A model generated the notes under the pieces. That model had not been told where the DNA came from. It was given only the letters and a program-made list of their open reading frames with translations, and made no database searches. DNA of 37,489 nt, taken from assembly GCA_039809105.1 (NCBI GenBank), contig JBDHUJ010000017.1:1-37489 (forward strand). The letters are read 5' to 3'. Origin of the DNA: JBDHUJ01 sp039809105 (lineage in GTDB: Bacteria; Patescibacteriota; Saccharimonadia; Saccharimonadales; UBA4665). The position numbers and the translations under genes were made by a program. Shown one piece after another: positions 6,359-15,989 of the stretch. The first letter of the stretch is position 1. Every line of letters begins with the position of its first letter.

Positions 6359-8027
6359 TTACCCTATACAGTATAAACCCATCCGTTTCCCGCTCAAGCT
6401 TAAATCCGCCTTTCTCCCGCAGAAAATCATACTTGTGGTAGTCGAACTGTTTCGCCACCAAAACGTAGCTTATACCAAGCCCCTGGAGCTCCTGCGCCAA
6501 GTCCGGGTTCGCCGCCGCACCCGGCAGCACCGTTTCGCCGAGCTTCCGGCCCAGGCTGTTGCCCGCGTACCCCGTCGCCCCGCCCAGCTCCGGGTTGTTG
6601 CTGTACACCAGCGGCACGGTAAAGAATTTCGGCGCCGGGTTGGCTATGACCCGCCCCGCGAAGACGTAGTTCATGTACAAATGCCACGGCAAGTACAGTG
6701 TCTTTGTGCCGGCAGCGTGCGTCTGCAGGTAGCTGCGCATGCCATACCAGTCGGCCGGATAATCCGTGACACGCAGCTGGCCCTGAGCGCCGAAGAGTAG
6801 CAACGGTGCGCAGAAAAATGGCAGCACGCAGAGCGCGAACCCTGCAGCCGTCCGCACCCTGCCTTGCAGCTTTTCCAGCACGTACGCAACGCCGAAGGCG
6901 GCGAAGTAGGCGTATGCCAGTGCCAGCAGCCCCGCAAACTTCTGCGGTTCGCGGTAGCCGGCAAAAAACGGCACATGCTCGAACAGCAAGCGGCTGAACG
7001 GCGCAAACCATGTGCCGGCCGTGCCTATAGCCAGCACGAACCCCACGACGCCAACACCAAGAAACACCGCCGCCCTACCGCGCACCACCTTGAACCCGCG
7101 CCACACGCCCACCGCCAGCAGCACCCACAGCAGCACTATGGGCACCAGCCACCAGCCATACGCGTCGGCCGCCGTCAGATACAGGTTAGCATCGTCACCC
7201 CAGAACCCCTGCAGCGCCAGCACGTTCAGCACCAGCCCTACACTGCCCGGCACGGTCTGAAATGCCTGTACATCGCCGTTGCCGAACCCGCCCACCGTCT
7301 GCTCCAGCTGCCCGTGCCCAGCCAGCAACGGCACCAACCAGTAGCTGCTGAGCACTACAAATACCAGCAGCCCTGCACCCGTCCATCCGGCCAGCCGCTT
7401 CACAAGCTGCTTGTCGTGCCGCGCCCGCCAGAGCCCATAAACGCCCACGCCAGCCAGCAGCACCGCTGCCAGCCCCAGGGTGTGCACCGAAACGATGCCT
7501 ATAACCACCAGCACCAGCGCGACCTTCAGTGCAGCCGTGCGGCCGGGTTTGGCGGCGAATTGGAAGGCATAGCGGGCCAACCACGGCAGCAGTGCATAGC
7601 CCAGCAGTACCGCGAACTGGCCTGCCACCAGGCGCGTGTACACGAACGGGTTACATATATAGAGCAGCCCCGCTGCGTAGCACGCCCACAGCCATACCGT
7701 CGCATCTGCCGCCTTCGGCCTCACATACGCCGCTAGGCGGTGCATGCCCGCACCTGCTAGCACAAACACCGCCAGCAGTATGACCTTTTGCCAAAACCAC
7801 ACCGGCAACACGAAACTCAGAACCTTCAGCACCCGGTAGAACAAAAAGCTCGGACTCGTCACACCCGGCACCACCACCTGCGGCCCAAACACCATATCCA
7901 ACGCAAACACATACCCACGTCCCAATAACGGCAACAGAACTCCGACCCCAAACAATCCATACAATATATATTCATGCCCACGAATAATACTTCTTAGGCC
8001 ATCTTTTTTCTGACGCTTACTTGTCAC
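6309..8027 (-). CDS. integral membrane GT-C-like glycosyltransferase (572 residues)
   Basis: A polytopic protein with about 12 hydrophobic segments spread over residues 20-420, then a soluble C-terminal domain of about 150 residues containing Trp/Tyr-rich segments. The first extracytoplasmic loop reads GRGYVFALDMVFGPQ; an acidic residue here (D44) is where GT-C enzymes keep their catalytic base. GT-C enzymes and YfhO-like relatives use polyprenyl-phosphate sugars to decorate glycans or proteins on the outer face of the membrane. The assignment is from topology and context rather than a diagnostic motif. The gene starts with GTG at 8027 and overlaps the end of the upstream gene by 11 bases (GTGACAAGTAA), so the two are translationally coupled. 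Its last ~12 codons lie in an inverted repeat. Confidence 0.75.
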   Translation of the reverse strand: MTSKRQKKDGLRSIIRGHEYILYGLFGVGVLLPLLGRGYVFALDMVFGPQVVVPGVTSPSFLFYRVLKVLSFVLPVWFWQKVILLAVFVLAGAGMHRLAAYVRPKAADATVWLWACYAAGLLYICNPFVYTRLVAGQFAVLLGYALLPWLARYAFQFAAKPGRTAALKVALVLVVIGIVSVHTLGLAAVLLAGVGVYGLWRARHDKQLVKRLAGWTGAGLLVFVVLSSYWLVPLLAGHGQLEQTVGGFGNGDVQAFQTVPGSVGLVLNVLALQGFWGDDANLYLTAADAYGWWLVPIVLLWVLLAVGVWRGFKVVRGRAAVFLGVGVVGFVLAIGTAGTWFAPFSRLLFEHVPFFAGYREPQKFAGLLALAYAYFAAFGVAYVLEKLQGRVRTAAGFALCVLPFFCAPLLLFGAQGQLRVTDYPADWYGMRSYLQTHAAGTKTLYLPWHLYMNYVFAGRVIANPAPKFFTVPLVYSNNPELGGATGYAGNSLGRKLGETVLPGAAANPDLAQELQGLGISYVLVAKQFDYHKYDFLREKGGFKLERETDGFILYRVISTKEQVSSAKVREVR

Positions 8028-11000
8028 GCCGACGTCCTTTTATGGCATACACCAGATACGATATGCACACTATAAATGTCAGCACGCTTATAATCAGCCC
8101 CAGCTTAAACCATCGTTGTGAGGTAAACTCTATAACCATATTCAAGTCATAAGTACCGTCCGCATTTTGAGAGCAGCCAGAGGGGTTGTTTTTACATAAC
8201 TCAGCCGGGTTCACATACCAAGCGTTTGCAAAATCATCCCACTTAATGTGGTCACCTGCGGACACTTTGTCCGGCACCGCCTTGGGGTTAACACCGGTGC
8301 GTAGACCCGCCTTAGCATTATCCAGCTCAAGCCGCCACCTGAAGTGGTATGCTTCGTTCATAGTCAGATAAAACGGAGCCTTTGCCCCAGAGATATGGAC
8401 GGACTTAGTGGTCGGGTCAATCTGCCTGTAGGTGACAGTTTTTGGAGCTGCCATTGTAGTCTTTGGCCGATTTACAACGTAATATTGGTTTCGTAGGTCG
8501 GGTATGGCAATGAGCTTAAAATTGTCGTAACGGTTTATGGTGTAGCCGCTACTGCGCTGTTTAGCTTGCGCGTTCACAGCAATACGTACATTGTGCGCAC
8601 CGATTGGAGCCTGGATGATACGACTAAATGTCTGCCACCTATTTTTCGTAGCAATAGTACCTTGTACAGTGGTATTGTCTGGGTCATCGAAAGTAATAGT
8701 ATAGCTGGCACTTTTTGCGTTGGGGCTTTCATGGTCAAAACTAAATATATATGTCGAATTACCGCTAACTGGTATCGACGAAGTACGCGTACAAGCAATA
8801 TGGCTTTTTGCGGCAAGTTCTAGTGACCGCTTGCCATCGCTAGACTGGGTCGAACTGGCCATCTTAAGTTGTGGCTTGTTATCGTACGCATTACAGTCAC
8901 CGACCGTACGCTCCCACAAGCCTTGCTCAAAAGAAGGATTTGGTACTAGATTATCGCCCGTATATGCAGGGTCTTCAAACTCCAGAGTATTCTCAGTGCC
9001 CGACAATTGTGCGGTACTATAGTGCGGCGTCAAATCGAGTACGGGTGCGCTGTCAGTCGTAAGGTCAGAGATAGATACATCATCGTAGAATATCTTTGTC
9101 GTTGAGTCCGCTTGAGTTCGCGGCACCGCCATGAGCGTCAATGTCATACTTGTCGCACCCGCAGGTGCCGTCACTGACTTATATATCGCATGCCAAGAAC
9201 CGTTTTTAACGCTAGGATATTCTTTAACTACCGTGTGCTTTGGGTCATTAAATGTAATCTTATATCCTATTTCGTCCCCGCTCTCGGCACGGTAGTCTTT
9301 GTAGTCGAATGATGCAAGATATTCTTGACCCGCCGTAATCGACACTGCTGGTGAACTTGTGCATGCGGTATGCCGAGTAGCCGTCAGTTGCAACGAAGTA
9401 GCGCCATCCGTATGCTCCTGTTTGCTTTCGTGCATACCAATACTCGGATTATGGTCATACGGGTCACAGTCAGACACCTTTCTCTGCCAAAGTCCTTCTT
9501 CAAACGAAGGGTTATTAACCAGGTTTGTCCGAGGGCGAGAAACTAAACGCGTTTCTCCGGTCGCCAGGCCAAAGTTCCGTTGCTTTTCCTTTTGAAAATC
9601 CAAAGGTATAAATTGGTCGCTCATGGCCAAGAAATACTGCCGGCTTGGGTCAATTTTGACGCTCCCGATTGTAGTAATACTACCTTCCGCACCCCCGACC
9701 GTATTCCCGTTTACCGTTGGCCCGGCTTGTTGCGACGAGAGTAACTCGGCCATGCCATTGCTGACCTTGTAGCTAATACTGGGTTTGTTAGTGTTAGCGT
9801 ACAACATCGGATTTGCTGCGGTCGTAACCTTCTTTGACACAACCCCCGAATCGACCTGTACGCCGTTTATATTCGCGAACACATCATCTATCTCGGTGCT
9901 ATTTGGCACCTGGCCTTTGCTATTGTTGGCGAAGTTAAACTCTTCATTCAGAGTACTGTCGTTGAATGCGTATAGCATCGATAGGTTATCGAGAGATTTA
10001 CTGCTCAATAGGCTAGAAGCAGACGAGATATACGACTTTGAGCCAGTTACCTCATACACTACAACGTCTTTAGTGCCGATATCGACACGCTTCAGCCACG
10101 GCACGCTGTTCAGCGTATCGATATAAAACTGGCGGTTGTTGCCGTAGAGCCCGAAAATGTCGTCATCATTAGTCGTATCGCTCAAAGGTACGACCACATA
10201 CTGTATGGATGTGCTTTGCATGAACTCCTGCAGATATGGTTGACCGAAGAAGGTAACTTTGCGCTGGTGAAAACTATCACTTTTGTCAGTAACCAGCGAT
10301 TGCCAGTCCTGCTGCATGACCGTCGACAGACTGACACGAGGATGGGTTGTGTCAAAGTAAGCCCACTGCGAGTAAGTCGGCACCCATAATGAACGCGTTA
10401 CCGGCGGTTGAGATTCAAGTAGCTTATCGAGTTTGGCGTAATCTGTCGGCTGTGCCCGGGAAACAAAAATACCACCGATTTCACCCGTAATGAGCGGCCT
10501 CAGGTTGATACATGCTACGCCGACAACTGCTACAACCGATGCATAAAACAATTTCTTATGCTTTCCTCGTAACATAACAAGCCCGTAACCGATGAGACCC
10601 ATATATCCCAACGCAGTCAGCAAATAAAACTTTGACGCTTCACGGAACAGTGAAAATCCAGGCACGTGTGCATATAGCCATGCATATGCCTCAGGGAATG
10701 GGTCAAGCGACTGTTTGGTAAGGAAAATGCCGACTAGCGCAAGCACAAGAAAAAACAGAATCTGCTTATTTCGGTAGAAGGGTTCTTCTCTTTTCTTACT
10801 GTTCAGGACAAGCGGTAGAAATGCTACCAGCGGAATCAGCCACAAGTATATCTTGATGGGCTCCATGACAAATCCGCCAGAAGTCGCCCCACCCGTCCAG
10901 TTAGACTGAGAGAGCGCCAGAGCGTGCGGCATATCAAAAAGCCAGTCGCCAAACAACCCAGTAGAGGTAAGGTTCGATATCGCCGAACCTATTCCACCGA

Positions 11001-11769
11001 ACATTGACGTGAGAAGCCAGAAACAGTTCAGGCCAAAGACGACTACCGCTGCAATCCCAATGGGGAAAAGTAGTTTCCGTAACTGTGCCCGCGTAACGTT
11101 GCATGCCATATAGAAGGCCGCTATGACGGTGACGATGTACATGATTCTCACCTCATAACACAGCCCGACGCTATACACGAGAGCCAGGATAATCCAGTCC
11201 GATACTTTCGCGGATTCAATCGCGCGTAGTAGCAAAAACAGTATGAGCGGACAAAGTGCATATATAAATGCGATGGGCACCTGCACCGTCTGCAGCAGCA
11301 GGAAGTATGTCGTCGAACCGTAAAACAATGCAGCGCAGAACGCAGCCGTCGGATGGCTGGTGATTTTGCGCACGAGAAGATAAGGCGATATGAAACCGAG
11401 GAGAGCAATCGGAATCAGTAAGCTCAGCTTTACGGCCGTATCAAAACTTCCCCCCAAGTGCCCGATAATCGGCCACAATATGGACACAAAAAAATAGCCC
11501 ATCTGGACATTCGGCGAACCGAAACCGATGAAGTTCTTCCATGCCTGCTGCATGGACCATGCTTCGTCCATTGTTTGGGTCGGACGATGCAGCCAATCGT
11601 TATGGAATAAAGTAGAGCCAAGTTTAAACCAAATCAAATGAGTGCCTATTGCGATAAACACCAAAAGCCACAGATAGCGCTTATCTTTGCTATCGGTCAA
11701 TTTCCGCCACAGGCCCCGAAGAGATAATAGCGGTTTTGGTAGTGATTCTGCACGGCTACGACTCCTCAT
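8017..11769 (-). CDS. giant GT-C-like membrane glycosyltransferase with two carbohydrate-binding-like modules
   Basis: A 1250-residue protein. Residues 30-430 hold about 11-12 membrane segments with an acidic first outer loop (HRPTQTMDEAWSM, D68/E69). A large extracytoplasmic part runs from about 430 to 1215. It contains two homologous beta-rich modules of ~155 residues at about 748-905 and 940-1095. Each opens NLVxNPSFExGLW, then CDPYD or CNAYD, a second Cys in HTACT or HIACT, YxITFxDP, and ends with a YDD/YDN strand, the usual form of jelly-roll carbohydrate-binding modules. A final helix at about 1220-1243 and a basic tail (KGRRRDK) anchor the C-terminus. The design resembles mycobacterial AftD-type arabinosyltransferases (GT-C plus CBMs), but the sugar cannot be told. 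It follows the GT2 gene at 11804 by 34 bases. Confidence 0.8.
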   Translation of the reverse strand: MRSRSRAESLPKPLLSLRGLWRKLTDSKDKRYLWLLVFIAIGTHLIWFKLGSTLFHNDWLHRPTQTMDEAWSMQQAWKNFIGFGSPNVQMGYFFVSILWPIIGHLGGSFDTAVKLSLLIPIALLGFISPYLLVRKITSHPTAAFCAALFYGSTTYFLLLQTVQVPIAFIYALCPLILFLLLRAIESAKVSDWIILALVYSVGLCYEVRIMYIVTVIAAFYMACNVTRAQLRKLLFPIGIAAVVVFGLNCFWLLTSMFGGIGSAISNLTSTGLFGDWLFDMPHALALSQSNWTGGATSGGFVMEPIKIYLWLIPLVAFLPLVLNSKKREEPFYRNKQILFFLVLALVGIFLTKQSLDPFPEAYAWLYAHVPGFSLFREASKFYLLTALGYMGLIGYGLVMLRGKHKKLFYASVVAVVGVACINLRPLITGEIGGIFVSRAQPTDYAKLDKLLESQPPVTRSLWVPTYSQWAYFDTTHPRVSLSTVMQQDWQSLVTDKSDSFHQRKVTFFGQPYLQEFMQSTSIQYVVVPLSDTTNDDDIFGLYGNNRQFYIDTLNSVPWLKRVDIGTKDVVVYEVTGSKSYISSASSLLSSKSLDNLSMLYAFNDSTLNEEFNFANNSKGQVPNSTEIDDVFANINGVQVDSGVVSKKVTTAANPMLYANTNKPSISYKVSNGMAELLSSQQAGPTVNGNTVGGAEGSITTIGSVKIDPSRQYFLAMSDQFIPLDFQKEKQRNFGLATGETRLVSRPRTNLVNNPSFEEGLWQRKVSDCDPYDHNPSIGMHESKQEHTDGATSLQLTATRHTACTSSPAVSITAGQEYLASFDYKDYRAESGDEIGYKITFNDPKHTVVKEYPSVKNGSWHAIYKSVTAPAGATSMTLTLMAVPRTQADSTTKIFYDDVSISDLTTDSAPVLDLTPHYSTAQLSGTENTLEFEDPAYTGDNLVPNPSFEQGLWERTVGDCNAYDNKPQLKMASSTQSSDGKRSLELAAKSHIACTRTSSIPVSGNSTYIFSFDHESPNAKSASYTITFDDPDNTTVQGTIATKNRWQTFSRIIQAPIGAHNVRIAVNAQAKQRSSGYTINRYDNFKLIAIPDLRNQYYVVNRPKTTMAAPKTVTYRQIDPTTKSVHISGAKAPFYLTMNEAYHFRWRLELDNAKAGLRTGVNPKAVPDKVSAGDHIKWDDFANAWYVNPAELCKNNPSGCSQNADGTYDLNMVIEFTSQRWFKLGLIISVLTFIVCISYLVYAIKGRRRDK

Positions 11770-11803
11770 GGCCCAAGCTTAGCTCTTCCCCCTTGTACAT
11801 ATT

Positions 11804-12718
11804 TTACTTTAACGGTGTCACGAAGCCATCAAAAGTTCCCTTAAAATAGCGTCCAATCATGGCAGATTTATGTTTGTCTGGGCTGCTAAAAATAGCCTTG
11901 AGGTAAAATAACGTCGAAACCGGGAAAGTTAAGCACCAAAATGTCAGCCAGTTAAAGAATGAGCTGAAGAACCGCTTGCGGAATAGTACTCGTGACTTGG
12001 CCTGGTCGTATACCTTGACTCTGTCGGTTCGGGTCAGCTGACCGCCGTAATCGATATCGTGCCAATCGCGAGCAGTCGTAATAGTTGCCGTAGCGTACCC
12101 GTGCTGCTTAATCCGCATCCCAAAATCCGCTTCGCTCCAGTTGTGCGGAAAATTATCGACATCGAATGGCACTGTCTCCAGCGCTTCCTGTTTTACCATG
12201 AATGCGTTCGGGAAGGCATCCATGGTCATAATCACATCCGGTAATTCAACTTGGCTGAGCAGCTCCTGGCCATGAAGATATATCGGCTGGACAAGCTTAT
12301 TCAGTCTTACCCCCGCAGTCCAGATGCGTTCTTTATCTTTATAGACCAGCATGAGCGGTGCAGCCACCGCAAGGTTCGGGATTGTCGAGAACCCTTTTGC
12401 CAGTTCACTCAAGCATTTTTTGTCTAAGATATTATCGTCATCGATAAAGAAATAGTAGTCACCCTCTGCGTATTTCGTTCCATACAATCGGCCGCCGCTA
12501 CAATATAGGTTTTTGTCGGGCTTCACCAGCTTTAGCTTTATATCCCCGATAGATGGCAGCAGGTCTTGCTCGGTTAAATCACCAGCATTATCAACCACGA
12601 CGACTTCCAATAACCGAGCCGGATAGTCTGACTCCGCGATAGATTTCAGCAGTCGCTGGAGGTCGGCTTTTCGTTTGTATGTTGGCACAATCACACTTAA
12701 CGTCTGTTGCTTTGACAT
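11804..12718 (-). CDS. GT2 family glycosyltransferase
   Basis: A 304-residue protein with an N-terminal GT-A fold: LSVIVPTYKRKADLQRLLKSI, then VVVVDNAG, and the DXD-type metal-binding site as FIDDDN near residue 95. A later EADFGMRIKQHG segment is typical of the acceptor side of rhamnosyltransferase-like GT2 enzymes. A hydrophobic stretch near the C-terminus (FNWLTFWCLTFPVSTLFYLKAIF) may be a membrane anchor. It transfers a nucleotide-activated sugar to a growing lipid-linked glycan in the cytoplasm; donor unknown. The ATG shares one base with the stop codon of the pyruvyl transferase gene (TAATG), so the pair is coupled. Confidence 0.88.
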   Translation of the reverse strand: MSKQQTLSVIVPTYKRKADLQRLLKSIAESDYPARLLEVVVVDNAGDLTEQDLLPSIGDIKLKLVKPDKNLYCSGGRLYGTKYAEGDYYFFIDDDNILDKKCLSELAKGFSTIPNLAVAAPLMLVYKDKERIWTAGVRLNKLVQPIYLHGQELLSQVELPDVIMTMDAFPNAFMVKQEALETVPFDVDNFPHNWSEADFGMRIKQHGYATATITTARDWHDIDYGGQLTRTDRVKVYDQAKSRVLFRKRFFSSFFNWLTFWCLTFPVSTLFYLKAIFSSPDKHKSAMIGRYFKGTFDGFVTPLK

Positions 12719-14004
12719 TAGCTGCTCCTTTCTGCGACCATCGGCCGTAGCTTATCGAACTCTTCTTTAATACGGTCCATTGCTGAGCTACTTAGCGCTA
12801 TCTGACCGGGCATATTTTGACTAATCAGCTCTTTGTAATGTTTTGAGTTCTTAATGACCATATCCACTTTTTGCTGCAGGTCTTCGTAGTTGATTTTCTT
12901 GATATCGATAGTTGCGTCACCTATGCCAAGACCGTCCATGATTCCCTGTGTTTTGTGCTCATATTTGATACCTACGACAGGAACGTCACCAAGTAGCGCA
13001 AAAATATTGGAATGCATCCTTGTGCCAACGAAAATGTCCATCTTGCCGCATAAGTCTATAAGTTCAAACGGATGCAGATTGTCGGTGAGTACCGTAAACC
13101 TATCCTTGTGCTCTACTTGCTCCCACAGTTTCTTCGCGACCAGCCGGTCATCATCCCCAAAGCCCTGAGCGATAACCTGCGGAATGTATGTTACTTGAGC
13201 ATCATATTCTGTCACCATGTAGTCAATCAGCTTGGCGAGAATCGCCCGATAGTTTGCCCGCTCTTCTTCTGTCGTAAACCATTTGCGCACTGTTGTCCCA
13301 ACCTGTAGTGAAGCCTTTTTGAGTTTTATCGGTGCCGGACGACGTTGACCACGCAACAAAAGTGCCGGGTCGGCGGTACGAATGTATGGCGTGCGGACTT
13401 TCAGGGTCCTCATGTACTCCATGCTAATATCCTCGCGTACTTCGATAAGGTCGACGCGATTAAGGCTGAACCGTACGATGGCTTTAGCAAACCAGTCGTG
13501 CAACGGGCCGATAGATTGCGAATAAAGGTACACTGGCTTACGTGCATAATGGCCCATCAGGAAGCTGAGGCACATACCAAAGAGTAGTAGAATCGACTTT
13601 GGTGAAGCGTCAGCAGTCCCAAGATATCCACCACCACAGGCTATGACCATGTCAGACTCATTAATATGCTGCGCAACTACTCGTACCTCCTTCTTCAGCA
13701 GCCCATAAAATGGTTTCCGGAAAAGCTTATAAAACATGAGGTATAGCAGGAGCCCTCCCATACGTGTTACAAGTTCATAGACTCGTCGCACGATTGGCAA
13801 ATCCTTTATAGCCGAGAAGAGCACCCACATCAACGAACTGCTGACTGGCGCACCATATTTATCTTTGTCGTTCTTCGCATCGGTTGTAAGCAATGTCAGG
13901 TCGGCCTCGGGAAATACTCGACGGATTTCCGATACCAGAGCCAGCACAATAGCGGCATCACCTTTATTATCGTAGCTATATATGTTGGTAACGACTATTT
14001 TCAA
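12718..14004 (-). CDS. polysaccharide pyruvyl transferase family protein
   Basis: A 428-residue member of the PS_pyruv_trans family (CsaB/WcaK-like), which adds a pyruvate ketal from phosphoenolpyruvate to sugars of surface glycans. Family marks are the opening VVTNIYSYDNKGDAAIVLALV, CGGGYLGT near residue 130, YSQSIGPL, the EVREDIS segment, and VGTRMHSNIFALLGDVPVVGIKYEHKTQGIMDGLG near the C-terminus. Pyruvylation gives negative charge and in other bacteria anchors surface-layer proteins with SLH domains. Whether this bacterium has such proteins is not visible here. It overlaps the preceding GT2 gene by four bases (ATGA) and the following one by one base. Confidence 0.88.
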   Translation of the reverse strand: MKIVVTNIYSYDNKGDAAIVLALVSEIRRVFPEADLTLLTTDAKNDKDKYGAPVSSSLMWVLFSAIKDLPIVRRVYELVTRMGGLLLYLMFYKLFRKPFYGLLKKEVRVVAQHINESDMVIACGGGYLGTADASPKSILLLFGMCLSFLMGHYARKPVYLYSQSIGPLHDWFAKAIVRFSLNRVDLIEVREDISMEYMRTLKVRTPYIRTADPALLLRGQRRPAPIKLKKASLQVGTTVRKWFTTEEERANYRAILAKLIDYMVTEYDAQVTYIPQVIAQGFGDDDRLVAKKLWEQVEHKDRFTVLTDNLHPFELIDLCGKMDIFVGTRMHSNIFALLGDVPVVGIKYEHKTQGIMDGLGIGDATIDIKKINYEDLQQKVDMVIKNSKHYKELISQNMPGQIALSSSAMDRIKEEFDKLRPMVAERSS

Positions 14005-14873
14005 TGCAGTTCTCCTTCTGGTTTACGGTTATTAAGTTTTACGGACAACAGGCTGAAAAAGCTGGTGGCGAATTCGGCGGTTTTCATGAACAGGACGCCG
14101 AAGCCGTAGGCGGGGTTGCGGAAGAGCTTGCCGGGCTTACCGAGGTAAAGTTTGTAGTAGCCGAGCGCCTGGGCAAGCGCGCTTTTCTGCTGTGGCTTGT
14201 CCGGCTCGCCGGCCGGAACGGTGTCGTAGTACTGCATAAAGCCCTTGGTGTAGTAAAACTTTTTCTTCAGTGCGGTGCTGAGTTTGTAGTGGCCTTCGTT
14301 GTGGTAAATGTACGGCTCCACGCGGCCGATGTGCGTCAGCTTACGTATGCGGTCGGTAAAATCCCAATCTTCCGCGCCGGTCATAGCCTCGTTATATCCG
14401 CCAGCCTGCCGGTATATGTCTGTGCGGAAAAACCGTGCCGCCTCTATGTCGTCCTGACCGACGTAAAACGAGCGCTCCAGCTTTTTACACTGCGCCCAAT
14501 AGCCGGTGCCGAACGACTCTTCGGGGACGATGAACGCCCCGGTTTCCGGCGAGGCTTCGGCTGCCGCGACACACGCGCCCACAACTTCTTTGGAAAGTTC
14601 CATGTCGGAATCGATTATCAGCACGTATGTACCGCCTGCTTTTTCTACGGCGAAATTGCGTTGCGCGGACCGCTCCGGACCTTTGTCGAAAACCTTATCG
14701 GTAAAGCCGGCGGCGATGGTTTTGGTGTCGTCGGTAGAACCGTTATCCACCACCAGCAGTTCTATGGGTTGGTAGGCTTGACCGGCGATGGATTGCAAGC
14801 AGGCGGGCAAGACATCGGCATTATTGCGGGTCGTGACGATAACGCTGACAAGCGGTAGTTCGGCAGTTTTCAT
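14001..14873 (-). CDS. GT2 family glycosyltransferase
   Basis: A 290-residue GT-A enzyme. The nucleotide-sugar site is visible as PLVSVIVTTRNNADVLPACLQSI, then LLVVDNGSTDDT and the DXD-like IDSDMEL near residue 88. GAEDWDFTDRIRK around residue 165 supplies the expected catalytic base region. No membrane segments occur except a short hydrophobic patch near the C-terminus. It should add one sugar in the cytoplasm to the glycan built by this locus. The start overlaps the stop codon of the GT4 gene by four bases and its own stop overlaps the pyruvyl transferase start by four, so three genes are translated as a unit. Confidence 0.88.
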   Translation of the reverse strand: MKTAELPLVSVIVTTRNNADVLPACLQSIAGQAYQPIELLVVDNGSTDDTKTIAAGFTDKVFDKGPERSAQRNFAVEKAGGTYVLIIDSDMELSKEVVGACVAAAEASPETGAFIVPEESFGTGYWAQCKKLERSFYVGQDDIEAARFFRTDIYRQAGGYNEAMTGAEDWDFTDRIRKLTHIGRVEPYIYHNEGHYKLSTALKKKFYYTKGFMQYYDTVPAGEPDKPQQKSALAQALGYYKLYLGKPGKLFRNPAYGFGVLFMKTAEFATSFFSLLSVKLNNRKPEGELH

Positions 14874-15985
14874 GCGGTGATTACTCCTAGTAAGTCTTTA
14901 TAGCTTTGGTCGAAGGTTATGTGGCGGCTCCAGGTGTGGGCGGCGGTGCGGAGTTTTTCGTACATGGCCGGGCTGTCGAGCAGCTGGTATATGCCGTCGG
15001 CCAGTGCGGCCGGGTTGGCGGCGGTCACGACGCCGGTGCGGCCGTTCCGTACGCTGTCGCGCAGGCCCGCGACATCGTACACCACGGCGGGCGTGCCCTG
15101 GCCGTTGGCTTCGGTGACTATCAGCCCCCAGCCCTCCTCCACAGAGGTGACGAGTATGGCGTGGCTGCGCTGCATGACTTCGGTTTTCTGTTCGTCGGTC
15201 GTACGGCCCAGGTACGCTATATCGTCTTTGTACGGCGAGGCGGCTATGTAGGCCAGCACCCTTTGGCCGTATTCACCGCTGGAGCTGCCCGAAATCTTCA
15301 TCTGCAGTTCCGGCAGGTTGCGTTTGGCCAGTTCAAACGCCTGCACTTGTTCGAGTGTGCGCTTCATGGCCCGCATACTGCCATGGCTCAGCACGGTCGG
15401 CTGGGGGTATTTTTTCACGCCTTTTAGCGATGCCAACGGCTCGTCGACCAGGCCTTCGGAAATAATGTGGGTGCGCTCGGGCGCGAAGCCGTACTTGGCC
15501 AGTTCGTCCCGCGTGCTGTCCGAAACGGTTATAACCGGTGCGCGCGAACGGGCCAGCAGCCACGTGGCGACGGGCGCCAGCACGTAGTAGCCGAGGTAAC
15601 TCAGCGGCTTCGGCACTTCGTACAGCCAGTTCACCCGCGCCAGCTGGTGGTACAGTATGAACGCCTTGGCGCGGCCGCGGAAAAAGACCGTCCAGTATGG
15701 TGCGCAGCCCTGCACTTCTTCTATAACGACATCGTATTTATTGCGACAGTGTCGCAAATAGTACCAGGTCGCAGCCAGCGGATGCGTGTAGCGGTTGCTG
15801 CCGGCGCGCACGTAGCGGATACCGTCTATGGTCTCTTCGGCGCTGCTGCCCGGGTAGCGCGCCGTCAGTACGGTCACCTGGTGGCCGTCGGCAGCCAAGC
15901 GGGTTATAAGCTGGTACTGCACCACCTCGGCGCCGCCGGCGTCGGGGTGCCGGAAATCTTTCCAGGTTATCCAAAGCAGCTTCAT
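14870..15985 (-). CDS. GT4 family glycosyltransferase
   Basis: A 371-residue GT-B enzyme of the GT4 (glycosyltransferase group 1) type. The N-terminal domain carries the conserved DAGGAEVVQYQLITRLAADGHQVTVLTA. The C-terminal donor-binding domain has SHGSMRAMKRTLEQVQAFELA, the phosphate-binding LGRTTDEQK, and the EX7E motif in SVEEGWGLIVTEANGQGTPAVVYDVAGL near residues 275-300. This is a retaining transferase that uses a nucleotide or phospho-sugar donor. It starts four bases after the membrane-anchored GT2 gene ends and overlaps the next gene by four bases. It is a core member of the glycan operon. Confidence 0.9.
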   Translation of the reverse strand: MKLLWITWKDFRHPDAGGAEVVQYQLITRLAADGHQVTVLTARYPGSSAEETIDGIRYVRAGSNRYTHPLAATWYYLRHCRNKYDVVIEEVQGCAPYWTVFFRGRAKAFILYHQLARVNWLYEVPKPLSYLGYYVLAPVATWLLARSRAPVITVSDSTRDELAKYGFAPERTHIISEGLVDEPLASLKGVKKYPQPTVLSHGSMRAMKRTLEQVQAFELAKRNLPELQMKISGSSSGEYGQRVLAYIAASPYKDDIAYLGRTTDEQKTEVMQRSHAILVTSVEEGWGLIVTEANGQGTPAVVYDVAGLRDSVRNGRTGVVTAANPAALADGIYQLLDSPAMYEKLRTAAHTWSRHITFDQSYKDLLGVITA

Positions 15986-15989
15986 GTGG

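Noticed and set aside
6864..7736. 290-codon plus-strand frame
   Set aside because: Antisense to the GT-C-like gene, His/Gln/Pro/Arg-rich with no recognisable pattern.
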